A stretch of 47,990 bases of DNA from assembly GCA_002340255.1 (NCBI GenBank), contig DDLS01000031.1, forward strand, positions 1 through 47,990, in the 5' to 3' direction. The notes beneath the pieces were generated by a model. The model saw nothing but the letters and a program-made list of their open reading frames with translations. It searched no databases and was not told the origin of the DNA. The number at the start of each line of letters is the position of its first letter. Position 1 is the stretch's first letter. The stretch is from Cyanobacteria bacterium UBA2566 (GTDB taxonomy: Bacteria; Cyanobacteriota; Cyanobacteriia; Cyanobacteriales; Desertifilaceae). The translations under genes were made by a program, and so were the position numbers. Shown here one piece after another: positions 26,130 through 35,197 of this stretch.

Positions 26130-27548
26130 CTAGCTCATCCACTGACTATGGAAAAACTCCCCTCTCGGACGGTCAATCCGCTCATAGGTATGAGCGCCAA
26201 AGAAATCCCGTTGCGCTTGAGTCAAATTCTGGGGCAAAGTCGCGCGACGATAACTATCAAAGTAATCCAAAGACGCACTAAATGCTGGTACTGGAATCCC
26301 CAACTGACAAGCCAGACCCAACACTTCCCGCCAAGCTTGCTGACGGTCTAGAATAGTTTGCTTGAACTCAGGAGCAAGCAACAAATTGGGTAAACTGGGA
26401 TTCTCCTTAAATGCCACTTTAATCTTATCTAAGAAGCCCGCACGAATAATACATCCGCCTTTCCAAATACGGGAAATTTCGCTCAGATTCAACTCATAGC
26501 CAAACTCTTGAGAAGCCTTACTCAGCAGAGCCATCCCTTGAGCATAGGAACAAATTTTAGAGCAATAGAGAGCATCTCGAATTTTAGGAATAAATGCTTT
26601 GAGATCTCCATTGTACTGACCACTTGGCCCGGTTAATTCCTGAGACGCAGCTACCCGTTCTTCTTTATAGGAAGACATAATGCGAGCATTTACGGCTGCG
26701 GTAATTGTGGGAATACTTACCCCCAACTCTAAAGAAGTGACGACAGTCCACCGTCCCGTTCCTTTTTGACCGGCTGCATCTACAATCAGATCGATCAGAT
26801 GCTGGTTGGTTTCCGAGTCCATTTGTTTAAAGATATCCCGGGTAATCTCAATTAAAAAGGAATTGAGTTCCTCAGTTTCATTCCACTCCTTAAACACTTC
26901 ATGAAGTTCAGGATTGGTTAAACCTACGGCATTTTTCAGCAAATCATAGGCTTCAGCGATTAACTGCATATCGCCATATTCAATGCCATTGTGAACCATT
27001 TTCACATAATGACCTGCGCCCCCTTTACCAATAAAAGTGACACAGGGACCATCATCCACTTGAGCCGCAATTTTGGTCACAATGGGTTCCAACTCTTGGT
27101 AAGCCGCTGGAGTTCCCCCTGGCATTAAACTGGGGCCATTGAGTGCCCCTTCTTCACCGCCACTGACTCCCATGCCTACAAATCCTAATTTCGAGGCTTC
27201 GAGATCTTTGGTGCGGCGTTCGGTATCTTCATAAAGGGAGTTTCCGCCATCGATAATCATATCCCCTTCATCAAGTAAGGGCTTGAGGCTATCAATTACG
27301 GCATCAACCGGTTTACCCGCTTTCACCATAATCAAAATTTTGCGGGGGCGATCGAGTTTTTGTACAAATTCTTCCAGAGTTTGGGCAGCTAAGAAATTTT
27401 TCCCCTTGGCTCTGGTGGCCATAAACTCTTCAGTTTTGGCATAAGTTCGGTTATAAACCGTTACTGGAAACCCATTGCGTTCCACATTCAGGGCCAGGTT
27501 TTCACCCATAACCGCAAGGCCAATTAGACCAAAACTTGGCTGTGTCAT
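26130..27548 (-). CDS. gnd: 6-phosphogluconate dehydrogenase, decarboxylating
   Basis: About 472 aa from the ATG at 27548 (MTQPSFGLIGLAVMGENLAL); the frame extends to 27575 but the Rossmann fold begins at FGLIGLAVMG, so the shorter start is preferred. It oxidatively decarboxylates 6-phosphogluconate to ribulose-5-phosphate with NADP+, completing the oxidative branch begun by Zwf. Motifs: GLAVMGENLALN dinucleotide loop, MVKAGKPVD, IDGGNSLYEDTERR, the substrate signature GVSGGEEGALNGPSLMPGG, catalytic Lys in GGAGHYVKMVHNGIEYGDMQ, and IRAGFLDKI. The length is standard for the 470-aa class. It lies about 10 kb from zwf/opcA and is transcribed alone. A palindromic repeat immediately follows the stop. 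Confidence 0.97.
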   Translation of the reverse strand: MTQPSFGLIGLAVMGENLALNVERNGFPVTVYNRTYAKTEEFMATRAKGKNFLAAQTLEEFVQKLDRPRKILIMVKAGKPVDAVIDSLKPLLDEGDMIIDGGNSLYEDTERRTKDLEASKLGFVGMGVSGGEEGALNGPSLMPGGTPAAYQELEPIVTKIAAQVDDGPCVTFIGKGGAGHYVKMVHNGIEYGDMQLIAEAYDLLKNAVGLTNPELHEVFKEWNETEELNSFLIEITRDIFKQMDSETNQHLIDLIVDAAGQKGTGRWTVVTSLELGVSIPTITAAVNARIMSSYKEERVAASQELTGPSGQYNGDLKAFIPKIRDALYCSKICSYAQGMALLSKASQEFGYELNLSEISRIWKGGCIIRAGFLDKIKVAFKENPSLPNLLLAPEFKQTILDRQQAWREVLGLACQLGIPVPAFSASLDYFDSYRRATLPQNLTQAQRDFFGAHTYERIDRPRGEFFHSQWMS

Positions 27549-27720
27549 AAGATTATGTACTCGCGTAACCAACAATTGCTTGCTATAACAGCAAATTACC
27601 TACAAGGTTAGCCCGATCTTTAAAATTGTCCCGTAAAGAAGAGATTAAGTCTGGGCCGTCACGGTAAAATGACCCTGTAGGCTGTAGACAAAGAATTTAG
27701 AAACAGAGGGTTCAGCAGAC

Positions 27721-29211
27721 ATGGCACGAATTCTGGCACTAGCCGTTGGCTTAGGAAGTTTCGCCTTTTATATGGCATTCTTCTTTTTTCCAGAGGTTTA
27801 TCGGCGTAAAAGTGATTTTATCTGGAGTGGGTTAGGCTTTCTCTATGCTCTAACCCTATGGTTTTGTGCTGGACGGTTTACGGGTGCGGTGATGCTCGGC
27901 CAAATGGCTGCTGTTCCCCTGCTGTTGTATCTAGGTTGGGAAACTTTAACCTTACGTCGCCAATTAACTCCTGCTGGTCAACAAACTCCTGTGGAGGGGG
28001 AACAGTTAAAGCAGAATGGCTTAGGTGCTTTAAATCGTTTGTTGAAGAGGTCTCCTGCTCCAGAGGTTGCTGTGCCTACCCCTGAAACACCAGAATCTGA
28101 AATTCCTGTTACCCAAGAAGAAACGTCTCCAGAGACTCCTATCCCTGTCGGGGGTGAGGAAACGGTGACTGAATCGGAACTGAGTGTGGAGGAATTTCCC
28201 GTTTCGGAGCCAGAACCTGCCGAATTACCGGTTTCGCCAGAACCTGAATCTCAGCCAGAACTAGAGGTGGCGCAAGGGGGAGCTGAATCGAAATATGAAG
28301 AGATAGAGGAGATAGAGGCGACTGAGGAAATCGAGGGTCAAGGGGCGATCGCCCCAGATGCTCCGGATGAGAGTACGATAGAGTCGGAGCCTGAGCCTGA
28401 TCAATTTGAGGAATCCTCTGAACCCGTTGTTCCACCAACGCCCGTTCCTTCATCATCTCCGACTCCTCCACAACCGAAATCGAAAACTCTATCGGGGTTA
28501 TTCGGTTTCTTTGATAGTCTCAAAAGTCGATTCCAAAAGTCGAAGCCTTCGGAAATGTCTTCTTCAGATGCAGAAACTTGGACTGAAGAAGAGCCAGAGT
28601 TATCAACGCCAATGCCAGAAGCCTCAGAAGCCGTAACTGAGGAAGCCGTCGCTGAAGCGCCAGAAACGCCAGAAGCCGAAAGTGTCGAGGAAACTATCGC
28701 TGAAGCGCCAGAAACGCCAGAAGCTGAAAGTGTAGAGGAACCCGTCGCTGAAGCGCCAGAAACGCCAGAAGCTGAAAGTGTAGAGGAACCCGTCGCTGAA
28801 GCGCCAGAACCTCCCGAAGCCGAAAGTGCAGAGGAACCCGTCGCTGAAGCACCGGAAACCCCAGAACCTCCCAGCCCAGAAGAAGCGCAAGCACCAGAAA
28901 AACAGCCCACAGAAGAGACTGACGCATTCGTTGCACCTGCTGAACCGGAGACCGTGCCAGACGAGGAAATTCCCTCAGAAGAGCTTTCTGAACCGGAAAA
29001 TGACGAAATGCCACCTCCTTCAGGTTCGGACTTGCCAGAGACTGTTTCAGAATCTTCTGAGAAGACGAAAGAAGAGGGAGTGGAGTCCTCTATAGAAGCG
29101 GAAACTGAATCAGCGTCAGAAACCCATGAAGAAACCGAACCCGAATCGACAGACTCTCAGGAGAGCAAACCCTCTCGTTCTCGGTCTTCAAGACGTAAAA
29201 AACGCAGATAA
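27721..29211 (+). CDS. Ycf66-family protein with long acidic repeat tail
   Basis: A 496-aa protein. The N-terminal ~90 residues have the Ycf66 form: about three hydrophobic helices (ILALAVGLGSFAFYMAFFFFPEVYRR, FIWSGLGFLYALTLWFCAGRF, MLGQMAAVPLLLYLGWETL) then TLRRQLTPAGQQTPVEGE. The remaining ~400 residues are Glu/Pro/Ala/Ser-rich, low complexity and strongly acidic, and end in a basic RSRSSRRKKRR. Five tandem 16-residue units of the form EEPVAEAPETPEAESV lie at 28639-28878. Ycf66 is conserved in cyanobacteria and some plastids, but its function is unknown. The helices suggest a thylakoid or plasma membrane anchor with a disordered tail. ileS follows 118 bp downstream. The tail length is likely variable between strains because of the repeat. 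Confidence 0.85.
   Translation: MARILALAVGLGSFAFYMAFFFFPEVYRRKSDFIWSGLGFLYALTLWFCAGRFTGAVMLGQMAAVPLLLYLGWETLTLRRQLTPAGQQTPVEGEQLKQNGLGALNRLLKRSPAPEVAVPTPETPESEIPVTQEETSPETPIPVGGEETVTESELSVEEFPVSEPEPAELPVSPEPESQPELEVAQGGAESKYEEIEEIEATEEIEGQGAIAPDAPDESTIESEPEPDQFEESSEPVVPPTPVPSSSPTPPQPKSKTLSGLFGFFDSLKSRFQKSKPSEMSSSDAETWTEEEPELSTPMPEASEAVTEEAVAEAPETPEAESVEETIAEAPETPEAESVEEPVAEAPETPEAESVEEPVAEAPEPPEAESAEEPVAEAPETPEPPSPEEAQAPEKQPTEETDAFVAPAEPETVPDEEIPSEELSEPENDEMPPPSGSDLPETVSESSEKTKEEGVESSIEAETESASETHEETEPESTDSQESKPSRSRSSRRKKRR
28639..28878 (+). repeat. Five 48-bp tandem repeats inside the ycf66-like gene
   Basis: Units begin at 28639, 28687, 28735, 28783 and 28831, each starting with the codons for Glu-Glu. 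The middle copies are nearly identical at the DNA level (for example GAAGCGCCAGAAACGCCAGA recurs), while the last two diverge (EPPEAESA, ETPEPPSP). The period is a multiple of three, so copy-number change keeps the frame. Confidence 0.9.
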
Positions 29212-29329
29212 CGGCTGATAAACTTTTAATTCGGGGAACACTATTGTCGTGCAAACTCGATAAACTTCCCTGTTAAAATCTGACTACAGACTCAGAACCC
29301 TTTTGTCCCTAACCCTTCCCAATAGCACC

Positions 29330-32300
29330 GTGACAGCAGCAAAAGACTATAAAACTACCGTCCATTTGCCCCAAACTGGCTTTGATATGCGGGCAAATGC
29401 ACCGAAAAAAGAACCTGAACTGCAAAAATTTTGGGCAGAACATCAGGTTTATGAAAAGCTTTCCCAGGAGAATCCAGGGGATGTGTTTATTCTCCATGAT
29501 GGGCCGCCCTACGCCAATGGTTCTCTGCATATGGGCCATGCTTTGAATAAAATCCTGAAGGATATTATTAATAAATACAAGTTGCTACAAGGCCATAAAG
29601 TCCGGTATGTACCGGGGTGGGACTGTCATGGGCTGCCTATTGAGCTGAAGGTGCTTCAAGCGATGAAAGGGGAGGAGCGCAAGCAGTTGACTCCTATTAC
29701 GTTACGGCAAAAAGCGGCTGAGTTTGCCCAAAAAACGGTTGATGAACAACGAGAAAGTTTTAAACGCTACGGGGTTTGGGGGAATTGGGAGAATCCTTAT
29801 TTAACGTTGACTCCCGAATATGAGGCTGCCCAAATTGAGGTGTTTGGGCAAATGGTACTCAAGGGTTATATTTATCGAGGTCTCAAACCGGTACATTGGA
29901 GTCCGAGTTCTCGCACGGCTCTGGCTGAGGCAGAGTTGGAGTATCCAGAGGGACATACGTCCGATAGTATTTATGGGGCGTTCCGGATGGTGCATCTGAA
30001 TGATGGGGTGTTTTCGGAACTCAATCCGTTTATGCCGGATCTGGGGGTAGCGATTTGGACAACGACACCTTGGACAATTCCCGGAAATTTGGCAGTGGCG
30101 GTGAATCCAGGGTTGACCTATGCGGTGGTAGAAACGCCTTGGGGCAAAGCTCCAACGAGCAAGACTCGGAGTAAGGGGTTTGGGAAAGGGAGTGATGCAG
30201 AACCGGAACCTACGGGTAAGGGGACGCTGCCGAAGTATATTTTGGTGGCAGAAGGGGCGATCGCCCGCCTCTGTGAAGAACTCGAGATTAAACTGACGCT
30301 GAAGGCAACGGTGAAGGGGAAAGATTTGGAGCATTGCACCTATCAACATCCTTTGTTTAATCGCGAGTCACCGGTTGTGATTGGTGGCGATTATGTGACT
30401 ACGGAGTCTGGGACAGGCTTAGTTCATACGGCTCCGGGCCATGGTCAAGATGACTTTATTGTGGGTCAACGCTATGGTTTGCCGGTGTTGTCGCCAGTGA
30501 ATGACGCGGGCGATTTGACGCAGTTGGCGGGTAGGTTTGCTGGATTAAATGTGCTAAAGGATGCGAACTCAGCGATTATTGAAGCGCTGACTGAAGCGGG
30601 TGCATTAATCAAAGAATCGCCCTATGTGCATAAGTATCCCTATGATTGGCGCACCAAAAAACCGACGATTTTCCGGGCAACTGAGCAATGGTTTGCGTCG
30701 GTGGATAAGTTCCGGGAAACGGCTTTAGAGGCGATCGCGTCGGTGAAATGGATTCCGTCTTCTGGCGAAAACCGGATTACATCCATGGTGCAAGAGAGAT
30801 CGGACTGGTGTATTTCCAGACAGCGGAGTTGGGGATTGCCTATTCCCGTGTTCTACCATCAGGAAACCAGAGAAGCTCTGTTAACGGAACAAACGATCGC
30901 TCATGTGAAGGAGATTATCCGCGAGCAGGGTTCCGATGCCTGGTGGAATCTTTCCGTAGAAGAGTTATTACCGCCCAAATACCGGAAAGAGGCGAAGAAT
31001 TACCGCAAAGGTATGGATACCATGGATGTGTGGTTTGACTCTGGCTGTTCCTGGGCAGGTGTGGCAGCCGCACGCCAAGAGTTGAAGTATCCAGTGGATT
31101 TGTATTTGGAAGGCTCCGATCAGCACCGGGGCTGGTTCCAGTCCAGTTTGCTCACTAGCGTGGCAACTCAGGGAATGGCTCCCTATAAAAATGTTCTCAC
31201 CCATGGGTTTGCTTTGGATGAACAGGGACGGAAAATGAGTAAGTCTCTGGGGAATGTGGTCGATCCGTTGGATATTATTAACGGGGGTAAGAATAAGAAG
31301 GAGGCTCCTCCCTATGGAGCGGATGTGCTGCGTCTGTGGGTGTCTTCGGTGGACTATTCTTCCGATGTCCCCATTGGGAAGACAATTCTGAAACAGTTGG
31401 CGGATGTCTATCGCAAGATTCGCAATACATCCCGGTTCCTGTTGGGGAATTTGTATGATTTCGATCCAGAGCGCGATCGCGTCCCCTATGAGGAAATGCC
31501 AGAATTAGACCAGTATATGTTGCATCGCATGGGGGAAGTGTTCGCCCAAGTCACTGAAGCGTTTGAAAGTTATCAGTTTTTCCGCTTCTTCCAAACGGTG
31601 CAGAATTTCTGCGTGGTGGACTTGTCCAACTTCTATCTAGATATTGCTAAGGATCGGCTCTATATCAGTGCCGAAAAGGGAAAACGTCGCCGCAGTTGTC
31701 AGACGGTATTGGCGATCGCTATAGAAAACTTAGCACGGGCGATCGCTCCGGTTCTCTCACACATGGCAGAAGACATCTGGCAAAATCTGCCCTACAAAAC
31801 GTCCCATGAGTCCGTATTCCAGTCCGGATGGTTGGTGACTGAACCCTATTGGCACAATCCTCCATTAGCCGAAAAATGGACAAAACTGCGTCAAATTCGT
31901 ACAGAAGTCAATAAGGTGTTAGAAGGGGCACGCAATGCCAAGGCGATCGGCTCGGCTCTAGAAGCTAAAGTCTTGCTCTATGTGTCGGATGACAAGATCA
32001 AGGAAGACTTAGAAGCCTTTAATCCTCAATTATCCGTCGCCCTCAAACCCCAGGTGAAACCGGTGGCAGAAATACCAGAGAGCGCGGTAGGGGCAGGTTC
32101 ACCAAGATCTAGCTTGGAAGACCAAACATTTCATAAACCTGCCCTTACAGAACCTGTCGGATCGGATGCTTCCTCTGCCACCCCTCCAGCAGAGGGATCG
32201 TTGGGCGAATTCCTGCAACTTGCTATCCAATGGTGGAATCAATGGCGGCAATGGGTAAAAGATTATCCCCGCGCCTTCCTAATCCTGTTCACCTTACTCG

Positions 32301-32839
32301 GTAGCGCAGCAACCTTAAATGTGGGCTGGACAACGGCTTACACCATGCTTAAATTGCCTATTGTCTCCTTACTGCTCGAATTGGTCGGTATTATCTATAC
32401 CATCTGGTTTGTACGTCAACGGTTGTTCTATGCACAAGAGCGCTCTGCCCTCTTGAGTCAGGTGAATACCGCAGTACAAGAGTTTATGGGCACAGAAAAA
32501 ACCTCCGAACTGGTGGAGGATGTCTCGCCAGTTGCCAAACCCGAAAAAGTTACCGCTGTAAAAGCTCCCTCTGAGACTCCAGAAGCAGTCACCATTGGCA
32601 ATGGAGTCGATGAATTGCGCTATCTGTTCATCACGTCCCAGGTGGAACTGGCGGACGATATCAAGGCTGTAGAAGGGCTAGAGCATCAAGCAATTGTGGA
32701 TAATTTGGGTATTGGTGTCGTGAAAGCAGAGGGCGAAAAATGCGATCGCTGCTGGAATTATTCCACCCACGTCGGCGAAAGTGCCGAGCATCCTACTTTA
32801 TGCGAACGGTGTGTTTCTGCCCTAGATGGGGAATTTTAA
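29330..32839 (+). CDS. ileS: Isoleucyl-tRNA synthetase with inserted CAAD membrane domain
   Basis: About 1169 aa from the GTG at 29330 (start TAAKDYKTTVHLPQTGFDMR, where cyanobacterial IleRS proteins normally begin); a TTG at 29303 would add nine residues. It charges tRNA-Ile with isoleucine. Class I motifs: PPYANGSLHMGHALNKIL (HIGH) and GRKMSKSLGN (KMSKS); editing domain includes GTGLVHTAPGHGQDD; the C-terminus has a zinc site CDRCWNYSTH and CERC. Two departures from the bacterial norm: a ~30-residue Gly/Lys/Pro-rich insertion in the editing (CP1) domain (about nt 30136-30235), and between about residues 956 and 1048 a CAAD-type domain with two hydrophobic helices (AFLILFTLLGSAATL and IVSLLLELVGIIYTIWFV), flanked by Pro/Ser/Glu linkers. 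CAAD anchors synthetases to thylakoid membranes in some cyanobacteria. Confidence 0.95.
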   Translation: MTAAKDYKTTVHLPQTGFDMRANAPKKEPELQKFWAEHQVYEKLSQENPGDVFILHDGPPYANGSLHMGHALNKILKDIINKYKLLQGHKVRYVPGWDCHGLPIELKVLQAMKGEERKQLTPITLRQKAAEFAQKTVDEQRESFKRYGVWGNWENPYLTLTPEYEAAQIEVFGQMVLKGYIYRGLKPVHWSPSSRTALAEAELEYPEGHTSDSIYGAFRMVHLNDGVFSELNPFMPDLGVAIWTTTPWTIPGNLAVAVNPGLTYAVVETPWGKAPTSKTRSKGFGKGSDAEPEPTGKGTLPKYILVAEGAIARLCEELEIKLTLKATVKGKDLEHCTYQHPLFNRESPVVIGGDYVTTESGTGLVHTAPGHGQDDFIVGQRYGLPVLSPVNDAGDLTQLAGRFAGLNVLKDANSAIIEALTEAGALIKESPYVHKYPYDWRTKKPTIFRATEQWFASVDKFRETALEAIASVKWIPSSGENRITSMVQERSDWCISRQRSWGLPIPVFYHQETREALLTEQTIAHVKEIIREQGSDAWWNLSVEELLPPKYRKEAKNYRKGMDTMDVWFDSGCSWAGVAAARQELKYPVDLYLEGSDQHRGWFQSSLLTSVATQGMAPYKNVLTHGFALDEQGRKMSKSLGNVVDPLDIINGGKNKKEAPPYGADVLRLWVSSVDYSSDVPIGKTILKQLADVYRKIRNTSRFLLGNLYDFDPERDRVPYEEMPELDQYMLHRMGEVFAQVTEAFESYQFFRFFQTVQNFCVVDLSNFYLDIAKDRLYISAEKGKRRRSCQTVLAIAIENLARAIAPVLSHMAEDIWQNLPYKTSHESVFQSGWLVTEPYWHNPPLAEKWTKLRQIRTEVNKVLEGARNAKAIGSALEAKVLLYVSDDKIKEDLEAFNPQLSVALKPQVKPVAEIPESAVGAGSPRSSLEDQTFHKPALTEPVGSDASSATPPAEGSLGEFLQLAIQWWNQWRQWVKDYPRAFLILFTLLGSAATLNVGWTTAYTMLKLPIVSLLLELVGIIYTIWFVRQRLFYAQERSALLSQVNTAVQEFMGTEKTSELVEDVSPVAKPEKVTAVKAPSETPEAVTIGNGVDELRYLFITSQVELADDIKAVEGLEHQAIVDNLGIGVVKAEGEKCDRCWNYSTHVGESAEHPTLCERCVSALDGEF

Positions 32840-32985
32840 GGTACACCTAAATCTAGGAGATGGGGGGAGGGTCGTCAGCCTTTTTTCTTTATTGTACTCT
32901 TCCCAGAGTGACAAAAGAGGGATATCAGTGAAATCAGTGAGTTCTACCAAGCTGTAACGGTAATCTCAGTTTTGGTTAAGGACAT

Positions 32986-33570
32986 TTAGCGTGCTGATAA
33001 AATTTGATTAGCCGTGAACCTTAATTCAGTAAAAACCCTGGACTCAATCTCCTCTTCTCGTTGAAATACAGCTTCATCATAAAAGCCAGAAACCAAGGTT
33101 AAGATCGTCACCTTTTCTCCAATAGGATCGACGACCCAATATTCCTGAATTCCTAATACTGCATATTCTGAGCGTTTATGGCGATAGTCAGTTGTTTGAG
33201 TTGAAGGACTGACGACTTCTACGACCAAAATAGGGGGAGATTCATCTAATTCAATCACCGCTTCTCGGTTCGCTAAATCTTCCCACTGTTCTAGGGGTAA
33301 GACTGTTACATCTGGAATACGCGAAGTATCCCATCTTCCACCACGGGGAGAACGCACTCCAATTCTCATATCTTTAGATGTCCAAGGAAGTCCCTGTCGG
33401 GAAACTTCTGCCTTAAAGCAATCATTAATAAATTCAGCGATCGCCCCATGCTTCCCAGTCCCTAAACTCATCGCAATTAATTCCCCCTCAACCAATTCAT
33501 AGCGCCTATTTGTCCCATCGTCATACTGGAGATATTCGGCAAACGTTAATTTTTCAGTCGCAATAACCAA
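32986..33570 (-). CDS. Uma2 family (DUF820) putative endonuclease
   Basis: A 194-aa protein of typical Uma2 length. N-terminal LTFAEYLQYDDGTNRRYELVEGELI is the diagnostic opening. The nuclease-like core is RIPDVTVLPLEQW (first acidic residue), PPILVVEVVSPSTQTTDYRHKRSEYAVLGIQEYWVVDP (E-x-V core, conserved Lys/Arg and Tyr-Trp). The family is highly multiplied in cyanobacteria, is predicted to be PD-(D/E)XK-like, and has no settled function. It lies 30 bp downstream of the GT-C-like gene on the same strand. It is a different subgroup from the Uma2 protein at 19633-20394, which has a longer charged tail. Confidence 0.92.
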   Translation of the reverse strand: MVIATEKLTFAEYLQYDDGTNRRYELVEGELIAMSLGTGKHGAIAEFINDCFKAEVSRQGLPWTSKDMRIGVRSPRGGRWDTSRIPDVTVLPLEQWEDLANREAVIELDESPPILVVEVVSPSTQTTDYRHKRSEYAVLGIQEYWVVDPIGEKVTILTLVSGFYDEAVFQREEEIESRVFTELRFTANQILSAR

Positions 33571-33600
33571 CTTCTGACTCCTTATTCCTTACGTCTGACT

Positions 33601-35088
33601 TTATTTTATAATCACGCTCTGGTTACTGACCTTGACTTCCTGGGACGGTTGCCATTGAATATACCGCAAGCGATAATGCTCTGCATCGCTGGCGCGATCG
33701 CCCTGGGGTAGGGAAAGTTCTTGCACCTCAATGTCCGGTGATAGATTCCCTAAGATCCTAGAATCAAATAGGACTAAGGTATTTACCCTCGGATCGAGGA
33801 GAGCAAAATCGTCAGTAAGTATCATCCCCAAAGTCGCAGAGAAATAGTCGCGAAAATAATAGGACACTAATCGTGCATAATGACCACTAGAAAGAACAGT
33901 GGTGCTTGAGGGGGGAAAGTTTTGGTAAATGGTATCGCGTCGCACTTCTACAAATTGGTCATAGTCCTGGATTTTTGCCCAGGTGCGCCATTGGCTTGGG
34001 CCCCAGATAAAGAGTAGGCTATTGCAGAGGATAAAACTGACGATCCAAATTTTGAGGCTTTGGGGAGAGCGAGAACGGTTTTGTTGTAAATACCGATCTA
34101 GAGCTAGAGCTGTCAGTAGAATAACTACGGGTATGACGGTATAACTATGGCCTTGACGTTGGAAGTGGACGAAGGTGAGATAGAAGATGCTAGGAAAGCT
34201 CCACAGTAGAATGGCTTGAGTTCGCCAGTCGCGGATGGCAAGGGGAGGAATGGGGGAACGACGAGCCATGGCAAACCTCAGTAGGGGAATGGTAACAAAT
34301 CCTAGAGTCATGACCAGGGTATAGAGCCATAACCGGAGATTGGAGATAATTTCTTGAAGGCTATCGCTATCTTTGAGATGGCTGTCTAACCAAATTTGGA
34401 TGGCGCTAACATAGGCATCAAACCCACCAGAGAGAATGAGTAGGGGAATGCCCCAGAGTGAAACCCCGATCGCCCCTGTACCCAAGGCTAAGATAATATC
34501 TGTTGCTCGATAACTTTTCTCTCGCCATCCCAAACCCGCAGCCACACTCCAGAGGGGTAAGAGGAAAATGGGGGTATTGGGGCGAATACCGCCTGATAAT
34601 CCTAACAGTAGAGCGGAAATCAGCAGAGCGCGGCGATCGCCCTTACGGCTATGATGACACGCGATCGCAATCAGAATCACCCAAGCCAGTTCTAGGGTGT
34701 AGGATAATCCCACCTCGCTATAAAACCAAATTAGGGGACTCGATAGCATCAAGAAAGCCGCGATCCATCCTACTGTGCGGTTAAACCATAGGTTTCCTAA
34801 AACATAAATGGCGCATGCGGCGATCGCCATGGCAATAATATTCACCATCACTAAACTTTGATTGGCATCTTGCAACAAGAAGTTAAGCAGCCGAGCCGAT
34901 AAGATTAGGACAATAAACGTACCGGGAGCATGGGGTTGATGGCGTTCGAGATCGAACTCTTCCATCGCCCAAGCAAAGTTAACGCTATCGTGTTCATAGA
35001 GGATTTGACTTTGGAAGGGTAAGCGAGTAGCGATCGCTAGTACAAACAGTACCAGTAACGGCCAGCGATGTTGCAGAAAACGAGCCAT
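33601..35088 (-). CDS. Polytopic membrane protein, GT-C/GT39-like glycosyltransferase
   Basis: A 495-aa integral membrane protein with about ten hydrophobic segments in residues 10-370 and a soluble C-terminal ~120 residues. The first loop after helix 1 carries YEHDSVNFAWAMEEFD, with an acidic pair where GT-C enzymes (PMT/ArnT-like) have their catalytic aspartate. HQPHAPGTFIVL follows, and GGIRPNTPIFLLPLW lies mid-protein. Such enzymes transfer sugars from polyprenyl-phosphate donors on the outer face of the membrane. Donor and acceptor are unknown, and no glycan cluster surrounds it. The start is the ATG at 35088 (MARFLQHRWPLLVLF). Confidence 0.75.
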   Translation of the reverse strand: MARFLQHRWPLLVLFVLAIATRLPFQSQILYEHDSVNFAWAMEEFDLERHQPHAPGTFIVLILSARLLNFLLQDANQSLVMVNIIAMAIAACAIYVLGNLWFNRTVGWIAAFLMLSSPLIWFYSEVGLSYTLELAWVILIAIACHHSRKGDRRALLISALLLGLSGGIRPNTPIFLLPLWSVAAGLGWREKSYRATDIILALGTGAIGVSLWGIPLLILSGGFDAYVSAIQIWLDSHLKDSDSLQEIISNLRLWLYTLVMTLGFVTIPLLRFAMARRSPIPPLAIRDWRTQAILLWSFPSIFYLTFVHFQRQGHSYTVIPVVILLTALALDRYLQQNRSRSPQSLKIWIVSFILCNSLLFIWGPSQWRTWAKIQDYDQFVEVRRDTIYQNFPPSSTTVLSSGHYARLVSYYFRDYFSATLGMILTDDFALLDPRVNTLVLFDSRILGNLSPDIEVQELSLPQGDRASDAEHYRLRYIQWQPSQEVKVSNQSVIIK

Positions 35089-35197
35089 GGTTTTGCTGGA
35101 ATGGAGAAAGTTTGAGATTCATCCATCTTCTCATTTGCTGGGTATCAGAAGCTCCATTTCGGAAAGAAACCTGGCTTCTGGTGATCGCTTGACCCTT

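Noticed and set aside
28401..28910. Long antisense ORFs (169, 110, 106 and 88 aa) opposite the ycf66-like gene, rich in Gly/Ser/Ala or Phe/Arg
   Set aside because: They are products of the 48-bp repeat and Glu/Pro codon bias read on the other strand. They have low complexity, no start context and no domain.
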